NCBI RefSeq assembly: GCF_964199755.1
Contig: NC_133896.1
Span: 86,660,215 to 86,724,214 of the forward strand
Direction: 5' to 3'
Length of the DNA: 64,000 bases
Source of the DNA: Larus michahellis
Taxonomy: Eukaryota > Chordata > Aves > Charadriiformes > Laridae
The notes under the pieces were generated by a model. The model worked only from the letters and a program-made list of their open reading frames with translations, had not been told where the DNA came from and did not search any database. Positions within the stretch are counted from its first letter, which is position 1; each line of letters begins with the position of its first letter. Made by a program: the position numbers and the translations under genes. Below are positions 26,561 to 39,933 of the stretch, piece after piece.

Positions 26561-29500
26561 GAGCAGAGCGCTGCCTCAACACAGGTCTGCACCAGCCTCC
26601 AAAACGCACATATTAGACCATCAGGAATTGTGGAAAGGGAAGAAGTAGAATGCCTGTGGCAGACTAATCCCTGCAGCAATATTTTTAAGCAGCAATTAAT
26701 CTACTCTGCCAGGCAAAAATAAATAATGCAAAGGCAGAAAACAGGAAAGCTGAATCTGAACAATAAAATATTCAAACAATTAATAGGCAGGATATGCTCT
26801 GGTTTTATCAGAATGCACCTGAATTAAAGATGTGCTCTTGTAACACAGCATTCCCTAGAAAAAAAAAATAGAAAACACAGACTGAATGTGTCAGGCACAT
26901 ATGCACACTAGCATTGTATCATCTCCTCCCTTGCATCCTGTACATCAGGGAGCCCAACTGTACTGGCCTGTTTCCAGAATGAAATCATATAGTCTGCTAT
27001 CAGCACTATGAATTTATATTTCCAGAAAATCCTGATGTCATAGCCTGAGAGCAATTATCAATGAGGAATTATCGATTTTAATGTCAAGTTGTGCAACCCA
27101 CTTGAGAGGAGGAATAGAAGAAAACGGCCAAGAATGAACAGGCTATTCAATGACTTTAAAAACAAAAAAAGAATTAGTAAGAGTCTTTGATATCCAGAAC
27201 AACTGCAGTCATGGCCAAAAAAAAACCACCTAATTTTATTCCACTAGAGACTTATTGTTGGGTCCAAATTTCTTACTGTAGGTTTGCTGGAACAGAAAAA
27301 TCAAACAGTTCAGCTGAAATGGTCAATATACATGCAACTGACAACATAAATGGCAAAAGTACTCTAACTATTACACCGATTTTACCCACCAAATGCTGCA
27401 ATCAGACATGGAAGGCATGACTTCACCCAAAGGGACAGATGAGCCCTAGAGTTGTGAGCCGGATCCAGGGACAGAAAAAATGTGATATACATGTGCCACA
27501 TGATGCTAGTATGTGCCTACCAGGCTAGTATCAGCAGTGAGTTAAACCCCTCCATGAAACCTGAGTTTCACGAAGAGTAAGCTCTTTTACTACACCTGGA
27601 GAATGTGGTTTTATGGCAGCTTAGGTGTTGATGTGTTTCACCATATCATCCAACAAGTGCTGGAGCCTGCGCAGAGGAAAGGTGGGAAGGGACTGGGTCA
27701 TCAAACAGCAACACTCCCTTAAGTGCCACGGGAATGAAGCCTTGGCATGAAGTTGTATCAGCTCACTCCTAATGGTTCGTCGTTACCAGGAAGGGGTGGC
27801 CCCTGTGCCTACCTCCTCTCTTGTACCAACCCTGGTACTTGTCTGATAGAGCAGTAAATCAAATCAGCTTATTAACATTAACAGTGGAAAATTAACCTGG
27901 CACAAAAAGAGTTTAATGCCAGGTTAGCAAGACAAATCAGCTATACATAGGGTCAGATCAGAGTCAGACTCTATGAGGATGAATGGAGGGGGAACGGCAC
28001 ACAGAGGAGGAATGTGAGGGGGTGTGTTCTCCTTCTTTGGACGGGAGGGAGCTATTACATCAGCTCAAGCTACATTGCATCACTTGACCCCGAGGAGCCA
28101 GACTGTCTCACTTTGCCTTAGAGAGGACACCAACCTTTCTCCATCAGCCTCTGCATTCAGAGCTTGCTTTCCAGTTACATACAGCATCATTCTATTATTC
28201 TCCCATCTATCAGCACAGGCAAATGAACTACACGAACCTTAGGTACAACCTGCTAATAAGAAGTGAACAACAATCCCCATGGTACTAATCCTACAGGTAG
28301 AGCCCAAGCCAAGCACTTTGCTAGCCCAGGCCAGAGAAACTTTGCCTTCTGCAAGCTTTCAGAGCACATACCCTTTCAACCTGTGGTTGTTCAGTGATTG
28401 CCTCACTTTAATACAACAGGGTTATACAATTTCAAGGCAACAAATGTCATTTTGATAGGAATCAAATGCTCATTTAAGAAGGAAGAAAAAAAAAAGGCAG
28501 CATATTTCCTTATTTTACTTTTCCAAATCCTCCATGAGGTGCTAGTTTGCTAGATGTAGCCAAAAAGCAAAACTAATGCATCAGTCTGATCCCTCTATTA
28601 AGAGATGATGAATCTAGAACATTTCTGAACTGTATTCCAGGCATCCTCTCTGCACAGGATTTGATTATCAGTTCAGCCATGCACTGGATTGCTGCTCAGA
28701 AAACACATGTGTTGTATCCACTTTGCAGAAATAGCTTTGTTTCAAAGACATCAGAAAACAACTATGCAATGACTGCTTATTTGCATTTGAAGCAGGGGAT
28801 GGTAAAAAGTCCAATTTGTGACCATATTTTTAACATTCACTGAAAAGGGACAGGTAGTCACTGAATAAAAGGCTGCAGTGGTTTAAGATGCTCTTAAAAG
28901 ACCCTTTTTTGACTTTACTATTCCCAGAAGCAGACAACAAAGCAGACCACAGGAGTCCCCTTTATGTGTTTCAGCGTATAGTCACCCCTAGTTATTTTCA
29001 CCTGCCAGTAAAAACCACCAGCTGAGCCTAGTACTCGTGGTACTCGTTAGACCCCTCCATGAACCATCCCAACTCCGCAGCCCAGGAGCAAATCCATCTG
29101 CTCCCATTGCTTCAGTTCACTGCAAGTCCACCAGGTCAGGAGCAGAGGGAGGGACATCACGGGACCTACTCTAACAGGAGTGCAAGGTGAGGTCAGCTAG
29201 GCCTGCCTTCTGCAACAGCCCCCTGTGGCAGCCCTGTCCTACCAGCCATGCTACTGGTATGATGACCAGCAGCCACCAGCAGCATAAACCCCTTCAAGCT
29301 TCACATCTGCTCCTATAGCACACATCGAGATGCAGCCCGAGACATCAGAGATGCTTTCACTACTAGGATACCACAAAGGGTTGCAGCTTGCAGAAAGGGG
29401 CCTTTATTTTAGGACTGTTTAGAGACATTAAAACCAAGTATCCCAAAACCAAAGGATGCTAGCATCACCGATCACTCTAGAAAATATTGGTATTTACTTT

Positions 29501-29689
29501 TAAAGAAGTTTTTACACGAGTCTTTTAAAAATATCCATCTACATGGAAGGTACACGTCTAACTAGCAACAAGGTTTAGTTCTAACACCTAAAGAGCCAGA
29601 ATTAGAGAAGCTTGGTCTTGGTCCATCTGCTCTACTGCATGGAAGATAACCTGCTTCTCTGCAGTGTTTTATCTAACATACCACAAACA

Positions 29690-29762
29690 TTAAAAATATA
29701 CATGTATATATATGTGTATGTATATGTATACAGACATACATATATATACACATACACAAACT
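29690..29762 (+). repeat. TA/CA-rich degenerate microsatellite
   Basis: Alternating purine-pyrimidine sequence made of TATA, TGTA and CATA units without a clean period (for example ATGTATATATATGTGTATG). This is a low-complexity simple repeat inside the BORCS5 intron. Confidence 0.85.
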
Positions 29763-32700
29763 CTCCTAAGATACCAACATATGAAAATAAGAACATTAGC
29801 TAGAGATATGTTCACTTGAGGAACATGTTTCTCAATATAGAACAGCTTTCTAACACAAACCTACAGTTATTATCCCAAAGCAGGGGGCAGAGGAGTTAAG
29901 CACAAATCCCTCCATATAGGTTTAAAAAAATTCATTACCTACAGCACCACTTTTAGAGTGCTGGATTAACTACATCACAAGAATACACCTGAGGGCAAGT
30001 ACCTCTAACATCATGCCAAACTCCTCCATGACACCTCAGAAGAGCAGAGCTCTCTGGGGCTAAAGCAATTAACTGCCTTTTATGTTGTAACAGCAAAGAA
30101 TCAATGTAACCATTCTTTCTCCCTTTTTAGTTTTGGACAGTATGCCTTCCTGGACAGAAGAGATCACCTCAATATCTCTACACTGCCACTTCACATAAGA
30201 ATGGGAAAGTAAAGCATCCCCTTGAACTAAACCATACATTTTACAATTTGTTAACCCCTACATTCAATTCAGGCAACAAATGCCTTTAAAACATTGCAGT
30301 CTTTGATGGAATCATCCTACTGTTAGCTCTTTCTAGTGAAGACACAACAGTGTCCTTCCAAGGACAAGAATACTGAGGAGATCTTCCTATCTTGACTGAA
30401 TCAAAAGTTGCTATGGTGTAACTTGAGGCGATTTTGAACATAATTGAGGCCCATTGTTAAGTGAGTTTGTCTTTCGCTTCATAGGCATCATGGGGCATAC
30501 AGTTAAAGAAGAATAAGGCAAAAAAAAAAGTTGGCATTGTCATTTGTCTTACTGCTTGCTAATGTGCAGACATCCATTTCTACTTAATGCTAAATATTTA
30601 TGAAAACCAAAACAACCCACTTAACTTCTTTGTTTTTTTATTAAGCAGAATGACGTCATCAGAAATCCTAGGACTTGTTTCAAAGGCTCACTGTTGAAAC
30701 CAAAGCCAAAAAAAACCCCAAACCCACCAATGAACGTAATCTGATAAGAAATGATCTGTTTTGACCCAAAACATCAGCAAAACTGTGGCCTTTAGGCCAG
30801 TGCAGAGTAGCACTTTTAGAATAGCACATCTCTGTTCCCTGACCGGTTTTACAATAGCAATACCTGCACCAGCGAGGGAGCAGCCCAGGAGAAGAGGACC
30901 TGGCTCCTCCAGCGGCAGCAGCCCTGGCTTTGAGAGTCCCTGGAACTACAGGAAGCTCCACTGGGAGCAGCTGCTCTTCCACCACTACGCATCCTGATGC
31001 AAAGCATTATTTTAAGGATAAGGCACTTCAGGTAGGCAAGATCTAAAACGTCACTCTGAAGAAAAATACAGAAAGGAAAAAGAACACACATGAACACGGG
31101 AGTCTTCCAGCTCTCTGATCCTTATGGATTCAAAGAATGTTTATTCCTCTTGTAGGAAAAAAAATAGACAAGAGTTGAAGTTTAGTATAAACATGAGATA
31201 AAGCACTATTTTAAGGTCATTTATTACATTTCCTGTGGAAGAATTAAAAAATTTTCTTTCAAGCTTTAAAGTTTCTTATCCCTGTGTTTCATGACCAACA
31301 TTTTGGCTGGAACAAGTCTAGTGTGTTAAATGAAGAAAATCAGATATAAGTTAGGTACAGCGGATTCCAAACTTTTGATAACCAAGACTCAAGGGAAAAA
31401 AAGGCATTTGTACACAGCTCCGTGCAAATGTGCACATCCTGGCTTAATTTCAGGAGAAAATGTCCCACAGCTGAGAATGTAAAGTGGGATAGCAATAGCT
31501 CTGAGCAAAATACCAACGTTTAATGAAATAGCACTAAAGTTCTCACCAGCAGAACTCTTGCCCCTCCCTTAAATTACACTGACACAGATTTAAACGGACA
31601 ATAGAGTAGATGCTGCAGTGAGTTTGGGACTGGAGACATTAGTTTATTTTACCATTACACAGAGGGAGTGGGAATATACTTACAGAATAGCCGACACCAG
31701 TATGTTAAGGCATATTACAGCCAGGACTTTGGCACATATTCTTTCCCTTGTGCTCAAAAAGGGGATCCAGATCCATTTTCCATTGCATCCCACCCCATCC
31801 TACTTTTGTTTTTTTGCTGTGCTTGCTCCACCACAGCATGGCACAAGGCATGCAGATAACTGTGGCTCAGGAGATGGCAACCTATCTGCTCTTCGACAGC
31901 TTTGCAGGGCACAGTCCCAGCACACCCGAAGAGTTGCTTCCGTCACAGATGCTCTTCAGAAACTGCCCTATTAATGAGGAGGGTGAAGCAAGTTTGGGGA
32001 GAGAGGAAGGGGGCATTAAAAGTAAATATTATTGCTGAGTGAAAGCAGTCAAAGCACACCAATGCATACCCACACTAGATTTGCTCAAGGAAAATGCCAG
32101 TTTGTCAGATGCTTTGGAGAAACTTGTCTATTTCATTACAAGTTCTGGGAAAAAGTTATCTAAGTGTTACACATGATCACATAGTCTTTAGTATTACACT
32201 GAGGTCCAAAGACTTCTTAACCATATATTTGAAAGAAAAGGGAAATCATTCTCATTTTTACTGTAATAAGCTATCCACAAGTACCAAGGATGCACTTGGT
32301 TTGTAGCCTGACATATTAAGCTAAATATAGAGACAGAATAACACCCTTCTGGGCACTGGTAAACATTGGGCTAAAGCCAATTCCCCATCCCCACCCCAAT
32401 CCTACTGAGACACTGGCTCCACCTACACCTAATATAAAATGAGTAATAAAAATAGAATACACAATTTGCCTTTAAATCCAAGGAACAACCCAATAACTAG
32501 TCTTACACACCAAAAACATTAAGTTTACCACGACACACTTAATTTAGTACTTTATCTGTTAGTCTAGCCCCCTCAACCATCTCATGCCTCAGCATGGCCT
32601 CTACTTCTGAGAATTCGCCTAATAGAAAACCTCTTTATTTTTTTTAAAATCGAGTAACATCAACCCAAATCTCTTCTATTTCATGCAAGGGTGCATTTGT

Positions 32701-35700
32701 GTCTCCATTTTGTAAAGGAAATATTTCAAGAGGGAAGTAACCGGTGTGGTGGGCCACAGGAGGAGAAAAGCACTTGAGAAGAGATCACATTTATTTTGTT
32801 CTTACATGCACAGGGACTTCAGTCAGAGACAGGAACCCACACACGCTGCAAATTTCATTTAAGGCATGGTAGTACAGACTAGAACCTGGGGAAATGACAG
32901 AGGAGAGAGAGATTTCTGTGGTTTTCAACTGCACAGTAAGATTTATTTCATTTTATTTTCTGATATTCAGGGCTTGAACAATACAATCTTATCTCAATTT
33001 CACTGTACCTTATTTTGATAAGCAAGAAAAATAAGCCTAGCAATCTGGGTAATAAAGAGGCAGTTTAGCACAGTATAGTCTGTGATCAACCTCTGAAAAA
33101 ACTTCAGTAGGGTCAAAAATTAGAGGTAGTATAGATTTTGTTTTCCTGTTAAGCAAGCCTGTTGAGTTAAGATGATAAGGGTGGGGGGGGAATCAAAAGC
33201 ATCAAAATAGTCGTCATCAAATCAGTTTTTAAACAGAAGGTTTGTGAACAGTCTCAGCATCTTTTATCTTTTGCAACCTCAGTTCCCCCAATGGCTGCTT
33301 TCCAAAGAACAAAAAATCAATTTTATTGCTTTTAGGGGGAAAAAGCCCCAAATCATTAGTTCAGCCTGTTTGGTTCACCCCTGCTTTTGGAAAAATCACT
33401 AAACCAAACAGGGAATCAAAGAGCGGAATACCAAATATTTGTATAGAAAGCCACAGAGGTGCAAGTCCACCAATCCAGCTGAGACAGCTGGACCTCCAGC
33501 TCCTGCCACCACGCCACCATCCACAGCCACTGCACAGCCACCCTCCCACCCTGCTCCACGCTTCTGACGGATAAGCCAGTCAGCAAAGCAGAGAAGTGAA
33601 TCCAGCCGGGGCACTTCATGGTAAACCCGAAAGCCTCAATAAATTCTGCGCACGGTATCTTCTACGCATCAAGTCCAGAACCTAATTTGGCCTTAAAACC
33701 ACCAAGATAAGTGTCTCCTTTGTTCTGAAGTACCTAGACAGGACAGCTAGTTTGAATCAGCACAGTGCCAGATGTTTCCAGATGAAAATCTCTGTGATGG
33801 ATTTATGGAGAATGACGTAGCAACTGCAGCCGTAAGCCTGTATGTTCCACTGTTACCCAACCGCATGAGGTTGCCGCTCCACAACTGGTAAAGCTGATCT
33901 CAGCTGGCCTCGACGTGACCTCACTCCGCAACTCGTGGGATTTCTCCCCACGCCAGCCCCGGTGCCTGCCATGATGAGCCAATTCAAGCTGCTAGCCTGC
34001 CAGAAATGTTTTCCTTTTTTTATTTCCTAGATAATTCCTTGGTTATGCTGATTACCCTATTTTTCCTTCATCTTAAAATAGCGTTTAAAAGGAATAGATA
34101 GTAGAGATGAGTCCTCCATGACCACTGGTTAAACATTAATTGATTAGAGGTTGGAAAACAAACATCCTCAGTTTCTCCCCTTTTTCCAAAAGTATACCTG
34201 GTCTGTCAATATTTAACAATTTCTCCCTTTCTTTTATCCTGTATGCACTACTCTTATCTTTCCCTGTTGTACATTGACCATGATGGCACACAGGAGCACG
34301 ACCCAGTTTTAGCCAACTCACTCAACCAGTTTTCTATATCTTTATTGAGAGATCAACCTTTTTCACATCAGTCCTACAGCCACAGTACAGTGCTTCTGTA
34401 TCTAACTCGCTCCTGTCAATTCAATGCATAGGAAGACTACTTTATTTTAATTTAGGTTTTCAATAGCTGATGCAATCAAAACTTTAACCTGTATCTTTGT
34501 AGATACTTTGCTCTGCAAGCTGCAGCGGCACCAAAGTAGACAAAATGCCACAGTGTTCTTTGCACAGGTAAGAGCTGACATGAAAAATAAATCTACTCTT
34601 CCCACATTTCTCCCATTGTCTGGCATGAAGGGCTAGATTGATTCTTCGCATTCTTCATCCAAATACAGATGCAAACACTGGCAACAGAAGCAATTGGATT
34701 CAGATACCAATAAAGACATTTGGCATTTAAAATAAAGAACAGGAAGTTTAAAACACCACTACAGCCCAATCATCAGTTAATATACTAGAGATCATTTCAA
34801 GAGGCCTTTTGGAAAAACATAATTCAGGCAAATAGCTTTAACCAGCAGGGCTTTTTTGTTTGGTTTTTCTGTTGTTTCATTGTTTTTTAAATGCTTTTAC
34901 AATTTTGGTCCAAATTTCTTAAGATGAGAAAACCCAAGCCTTTCAGAAACAAAAATAGTGAGGGCAATGTATTTAAAAACTGATTTGGAGAAACTCAAGG
35001 ACAACGTCACAGAAAACCTCTGCCTTCCAGGTTCAATAAACCCAAGGTCTCCCTCCTCCACTGCAAGAGTCAGGCATGTTGGTATGTTTTAAAACACATG
35101 AATCATGTAAAGCAGACGTCCAGCATTTTTAAAAATTAGTCCAAATACGTTATTGAAAACTGCCGGTTCCTCAGCCTCTGCATTTTATGTCAGAAAAATT
35201 TGCCCATTTTCATCACGTCAAGTCTGTTAATTTTTGTTTCCTTCAGTACCTTTGACATCTGATACATTGACTTATTAACATGCTAGTCTTCATTAAACAT
35301 TAAGTGCTATGACGTCCATTTTAGTACTGATCAAATTCCACATTTACTACAGTTGTAGTAATTACAACTTAGCGAATACAAGACCTAGGTTTATATCAAG
35401 TTCCTCACCCACCTCCAGAAGTTTCTAAACTTTTAGCAAACAGACTTTGAAATACTTCACATGCCCATTTCAACACACAGTTACAGCTGATGCCTTCACC
35501 TTCCCATTGGCAACACACCTCTTTGTATCTATAGAATTGTTACACACCGAACAGGACTGTGAGCGCCTTACTATTTCTTCCAAACTTAAAAAAAGCAATA
35601 GCAAAAAAAAAAAAAATACTCAACACCTAGTTGGAACACAAATCTAGCTTAAGGTTTTAACTAGAGTTTGGAAGTAGTGGGGTCTATCATACAGATGGTA

Positions 35701-36188
35701 TATTCACACAGATACCATAGAGCAGCAGACAATTTTTAAAAGTGAGACACCTAAAAGCCCTGTTGTTTGATGTAGCACAGCAACCGTTTACGAGGTCATA
35801 GGGAACAGCAATCTCTTTTACAGAAGAAGAAACACATTTTTGCACAAAACTTCGCTAATAATTCTCACCAGCTTTGTTTGTTCTCCACAAAGATGCCAGC
35901 AGGTGCTCCCAATATATAAGTATTAAAGACAGAACGTTTGACAACTAGGCAAGGACAGAGAGAAACATCACATTTATCTCCTAACACAGGACAGCAGGTA
36001 GGCAGCGTATCTACCTAATGCTGCTTCACTGGCAGCTAGGCATTACAAGAGACTGAAATAAATTAATATGACGTTTTATTTTCTCTGTTTGCTGGTCATC
36101 TGATAAGAAGCTTTAAGCATCACATAGTATCTGCACACAACTTGCCCAAGTCAGGATCACAGTTAGTTTAATTAGACTTACAGTGTGG

Positions 36189-36215
36189 AAAAATAAATAA
36201 ATAAATAAATAAAAA
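36189..36215 (+). repeat. (AAAT)n microsatellite
   Basis: About five to six tandem AAAT units flanked by A-rich sequence. A shorter AAAT stretch lies near 16943-16961. Both are plain tetranucleotide repeats inside the intron. Confidence 0.9.
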
Positions 36216-37743
36216 TCAACCAAACCAGCCATCTGGGCCCTTGAAATGATTACAACTTGAGACCAATTCAATATGAGAACCAAAGTCCAGTCTTTTTCTC
36301 CTGGTGTTTTTATTAGGATATTAAGCAAGCAAATGCCAACTGCTTGCAGTGATACTTGCTCACAGGACACTGCATTTGTTACTGGGTTTTGTGTTTTACC
36401 AGTAAGATGTCAAAGACAACACGGGCAAAAACCCCATGGGTTTGCACTTTTTGTAACTTCTGTGTTGCCAGGTTGCAGCAAGAGGACAAACCACTCCCAG
36501 AATTGGAAGCCACAGCCCAATCCCCTTCCTTTCCAAAGCAGGGTCCCGTAGCACCTCATGTGCTAGGTTGGTGAATGTGAATCCACGCTGGCACCTCAAG
36601 TCTCCGGACCACCCTGTGTGGTCTGCAAAAAGCAGAGGTGCACTCCATTCCATTTTAAAGCTCCATTGGGCTCTTGGCTCCAAAGAGGACAAAGCTGTGC
36701 AAAATTTAGATTCATCTCTGATAAAAACAGCCACCGCACACCCATGCATCCAAGCACACTTCAGAGTTTGGGAATGGTTTCGGTTAACAAAAGGAATAAT
36801 AAAAATTTATCCAAATGTTCAAGAAAATAAATGAAGTCTCTAATCTTAATGACTAATGTATGCTTCCTTACTACCTTCTCTACCACAGAATCTAATAAAT
36901 CAGATGGATAACTAAGGAAACATAGAACAGTGGAGAATTTCAAACTACTGCAATGAAAGCAACTCAGCTACCACTCAAATTATCTCCAGATTTCTGGTAA
37001 CACTAAAAAGTGGTGAAAAGACTCAACAACAGGAGGCAACAAAAACCAAAAGGTAAGTATTCTACTCTAAGTCACCCTGTTTGTACAAATGTATAAATGC
37101 AAACATGTACTTCCATTCCAATCATCTTTTTGCTACTTCCATATCACAGAAAACGAAATTTAATCTCATCGGAGGTAAAGCAGCATGCATTATTTAAGAA
37201 GAAGTTCCATTTCCACCATCAGTTCTTCCACTTGCTATTAAAGATAAAAATTCTCTTTACTCAGATGAAATCAAGAGACCTAAGGATTAAAAGGAAAATC
37301 AAAATTTTCCTTTTAGGTTCAGGCTTTGTTTAGCTGACAGAAGTCCTCCCAAGAACTATTATGCTGAGGGATGAGAATTGATAACACCCTGGCAAACCTT
37401 CTGCCCATCCTCCTTCTCAGCCAGCTGAACATGTCCGATCCATTCCTTGGAAAGAGAGATCAGTCAGCACGAAGAGTGTCACTGATGCTTTTCTGGCAGT
37501 TTTGTTTGTGGTTGGTATCATATTAAAAGAAATATTTTAAAACATAAGCAATTTTATTTAAAACTTGTGAAACATATCACCATGATAATATATGCTGCAA
37601 CACTGATCTTTATGCTTCTTGGAGCATGTCACACAATGTTTTTGGGCTCACCCAGAAAAACTGAAAGTGAAGGGTTACTCACTGACACACAGCCCAATGA
37701 AAGTTATTATGTTTTTTGCAGTCTCTTCATCACTATGACTTAC

Positions 37744-38033
37744 AATGTCCTGACCCGTCAGAGGATCACACTTTCCAGGAAGCTCTCTGGAAACATCCCA
37801 TTTACACTGCAACAACTGCAAGTGGTATCTGCAGTGCGGCGGACTCCAGGTGAGCTTCCAATTAAGCACATGGGATATAGAGAAGGTGCAATATGCCAAG
37901 GTACATTGACCAGGGTCAGTTGCAGAAGTGTCCTGTTCTTGAAGGACTGCCCACGCATCCAGGAAAAAATCCACCACAATAAGGACGTAACACAGTAAAG
38001 AAGAGACGATCGCTTGTCTGAGACAGGTAATAT
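37744..38033 (-). other. Orphan exon-like segment with strong splice signals
   Basis: Minus-strand segment of 290 nt bounded by a strong acceptor (CTTTCTTTTTCAG just upstream of 38033) and a consensus donor (ATT|GTAAGT at 37744/37743). One frame is open throughout and gives about 96 residues, including a hydrophobic stretch (IVSSLLCYVLIVVDFFLDAW) that could span a membrane. A second minus-strand frame is also largely open. I recognise no protein family. It lies in sense orientation in BORCS5 intron 2. Its acceptor phase fits exon 2, but 290 nt would shift exon 3 out of frame. It may be an alternative terminal or poison exon, an exon of a non-coding RNA, or chance. Confidence 0.25.
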
Positions 38034-39738
38034 CTGAAAAAGAAAGGGATTCTTTGGAAGCGTTTTTCTTGGCACTCTGCTTCTGTTTTAACTTGAAACG
38101 TGGCTTCCCATCCCTTGTAGCTGGCACATGAGTTCAGAAAGAGTTTGCAGAAGCAACGGATTTTAAATAAGGAAACTCAGACTCCCGTAATTGTATACCT
38201 AAGTCCAAGTCCTGAAGAGGCATGTCTTGCCAGCAGTCTCACTTTGAACAACAGTGAGATCAGGGGGATGAGAACACACACAAGCAATTTTGCATGGTGT
38301 CTCACTGAAAACAAGTTTAGGCAAGCATTAAGGTTGCCTATATTAGCATTTTAATTTTTAAAAACTGGTTATATGCAAATAGGTTATAGCCTCAAGTTCC
38401 TGGTGAGCTGCCAACATGTCCCCAAGCACCAAAAGGCTTGGACAGCGTATAGAGAAGGACATTACTCTCCAGTTGATGTCCAGATGTTTTGCTATACAAC
38501 TCCCACTAATGCATTAATGAAAAGAGAGTCACACAAATCCCTTGCAAAGTCAAAGGATTTTTACTGTCATGATAGACTTGAGACAAGATATCTTAACAAC
38601 ATTTCCAAGGCAACAGAGATAAAGGTGCAAGACATTCACCTTGCACCCTCCCTCTTCTAAGAAATAACTTGGGAATTGGCAAAGCATTGGATTTTAAGCT
38701 GGATAGACATAACTGATCAATATAAAGATTCTCTCCAAACAAACGTGTTCATTTACATGAGATTAGCTGTACCCCCACACTAGGAAGGTGGGGTAAAAGT
38801 CTGGAATATTAGGCTATCGCTTAATGGATGCATAATTTCTTCCCCCTTCCCCCTTTCTCTTCTCTTCCCTCACCCCCTAGCAAAAGGGTCTCAGTTTATA
38901 CCATGTTGTGCACTCTGGCAGCAACACTCATTTGTAAGGCTGGTGATGAACTGGAAAGAAGATCTGACTGAGCTGAATATTTTTGGACTGGGGGTGGGGG
39001 GAAGGAGAGGATGTCGCAGTCATTTTCTAGATGCATCACTTCCCCAGTTCCATTCCTTACACTGGATGAGCATTTTTCCCAGCACAATGGGCCACTGGGG
39101 AAAAAACTATGCACCAGTATCTTAGGATGAGAACACCTCCGTCTTCAACATACCTATCATGAAAACAGCCTTGCCGAAAAAATACTATTGAACTCCATGT
39201 TACAGATGGTGTACTGAGGTGAAGATCAACAGCCATGGACAGGAGCCGAACCTCAAGTGCTTGTATCTGAATTACCATTGACCTATACTTTCATTTTCTT
39301 ACCATACACGCTTAGAAAACCCCTAGTATCAACAACTGAAAATAAGCAGCACACAAGATTTTTATTTTTCAAGATCATAAAGACTTTCACCTGAAGATCT
39401 CTGCACCATCTCCTCCCCACAGACCTGGTACTGCTTCAGCCTGTAGTCACAGTTACGCACTGTGTGGCTCAGCTCACAGGTTCAGCTGGCCTCAAGCCCA
39501 GCTTGCCAGCAAGACCACCAAGACCTTGGTCACTTGGTAGAATGAATGCAACTAGAACACAAGTGTTCATGAAAAGAGATTGAAGAGAAATCAGTTTCCA
39601 ACGCGCTGTTTCAGCAAGGTTTCCAGTCCTTTTCAAGCACATCTACGAGTCCTTCTGTATTCCAGTGACACCCTGTGGCAGTTACCTAGACTGCAGTCTT
39701 TCCAAGTCTCAATATTAACAAAGGACTATAGGGTAAAG

Positions 39739-39933
39739 AATCATAGAAGGTTGGAAGGGACCTTTAAAGATCATCTAGTTCCAACCCCCCTGCCATGGGC
39801 AGGGACACCTCCCACTAGACCAGGCTGCTCAAAGCCCCATCCAGCCTGGCCTTGAACACTTCCAGGGATGAGGCATCCACAGCTTCCCTGGGCAACCTGT
39901 GCCAGTGTCTCACCACCCTCGTAGCAAGCAGCA
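39739..39933 (-). repeat. CR1 LINE 3' end, inverted
   Basis: This minus-oriented CR1 copy retains only about the last 190 bp. On the plus strand it starts with the reverse complement of the tail (AATCATAGAA) followed by GGTTGGAAGGGACCTTTAAAG, then the 3' UTR and the last coding block (complement of EVFKARLDGALSSLV-type sequence). Its low visible divergence and clean tail suggest a younger insertion than the 21.5 kb copy. Confidence 0.93.

Noticed and set aside
27420..27860. Possible solo LTR
   Set aside because: I looked for TG...CA ends, a poly(A) signal and flanking target duplications and found none that hold together.
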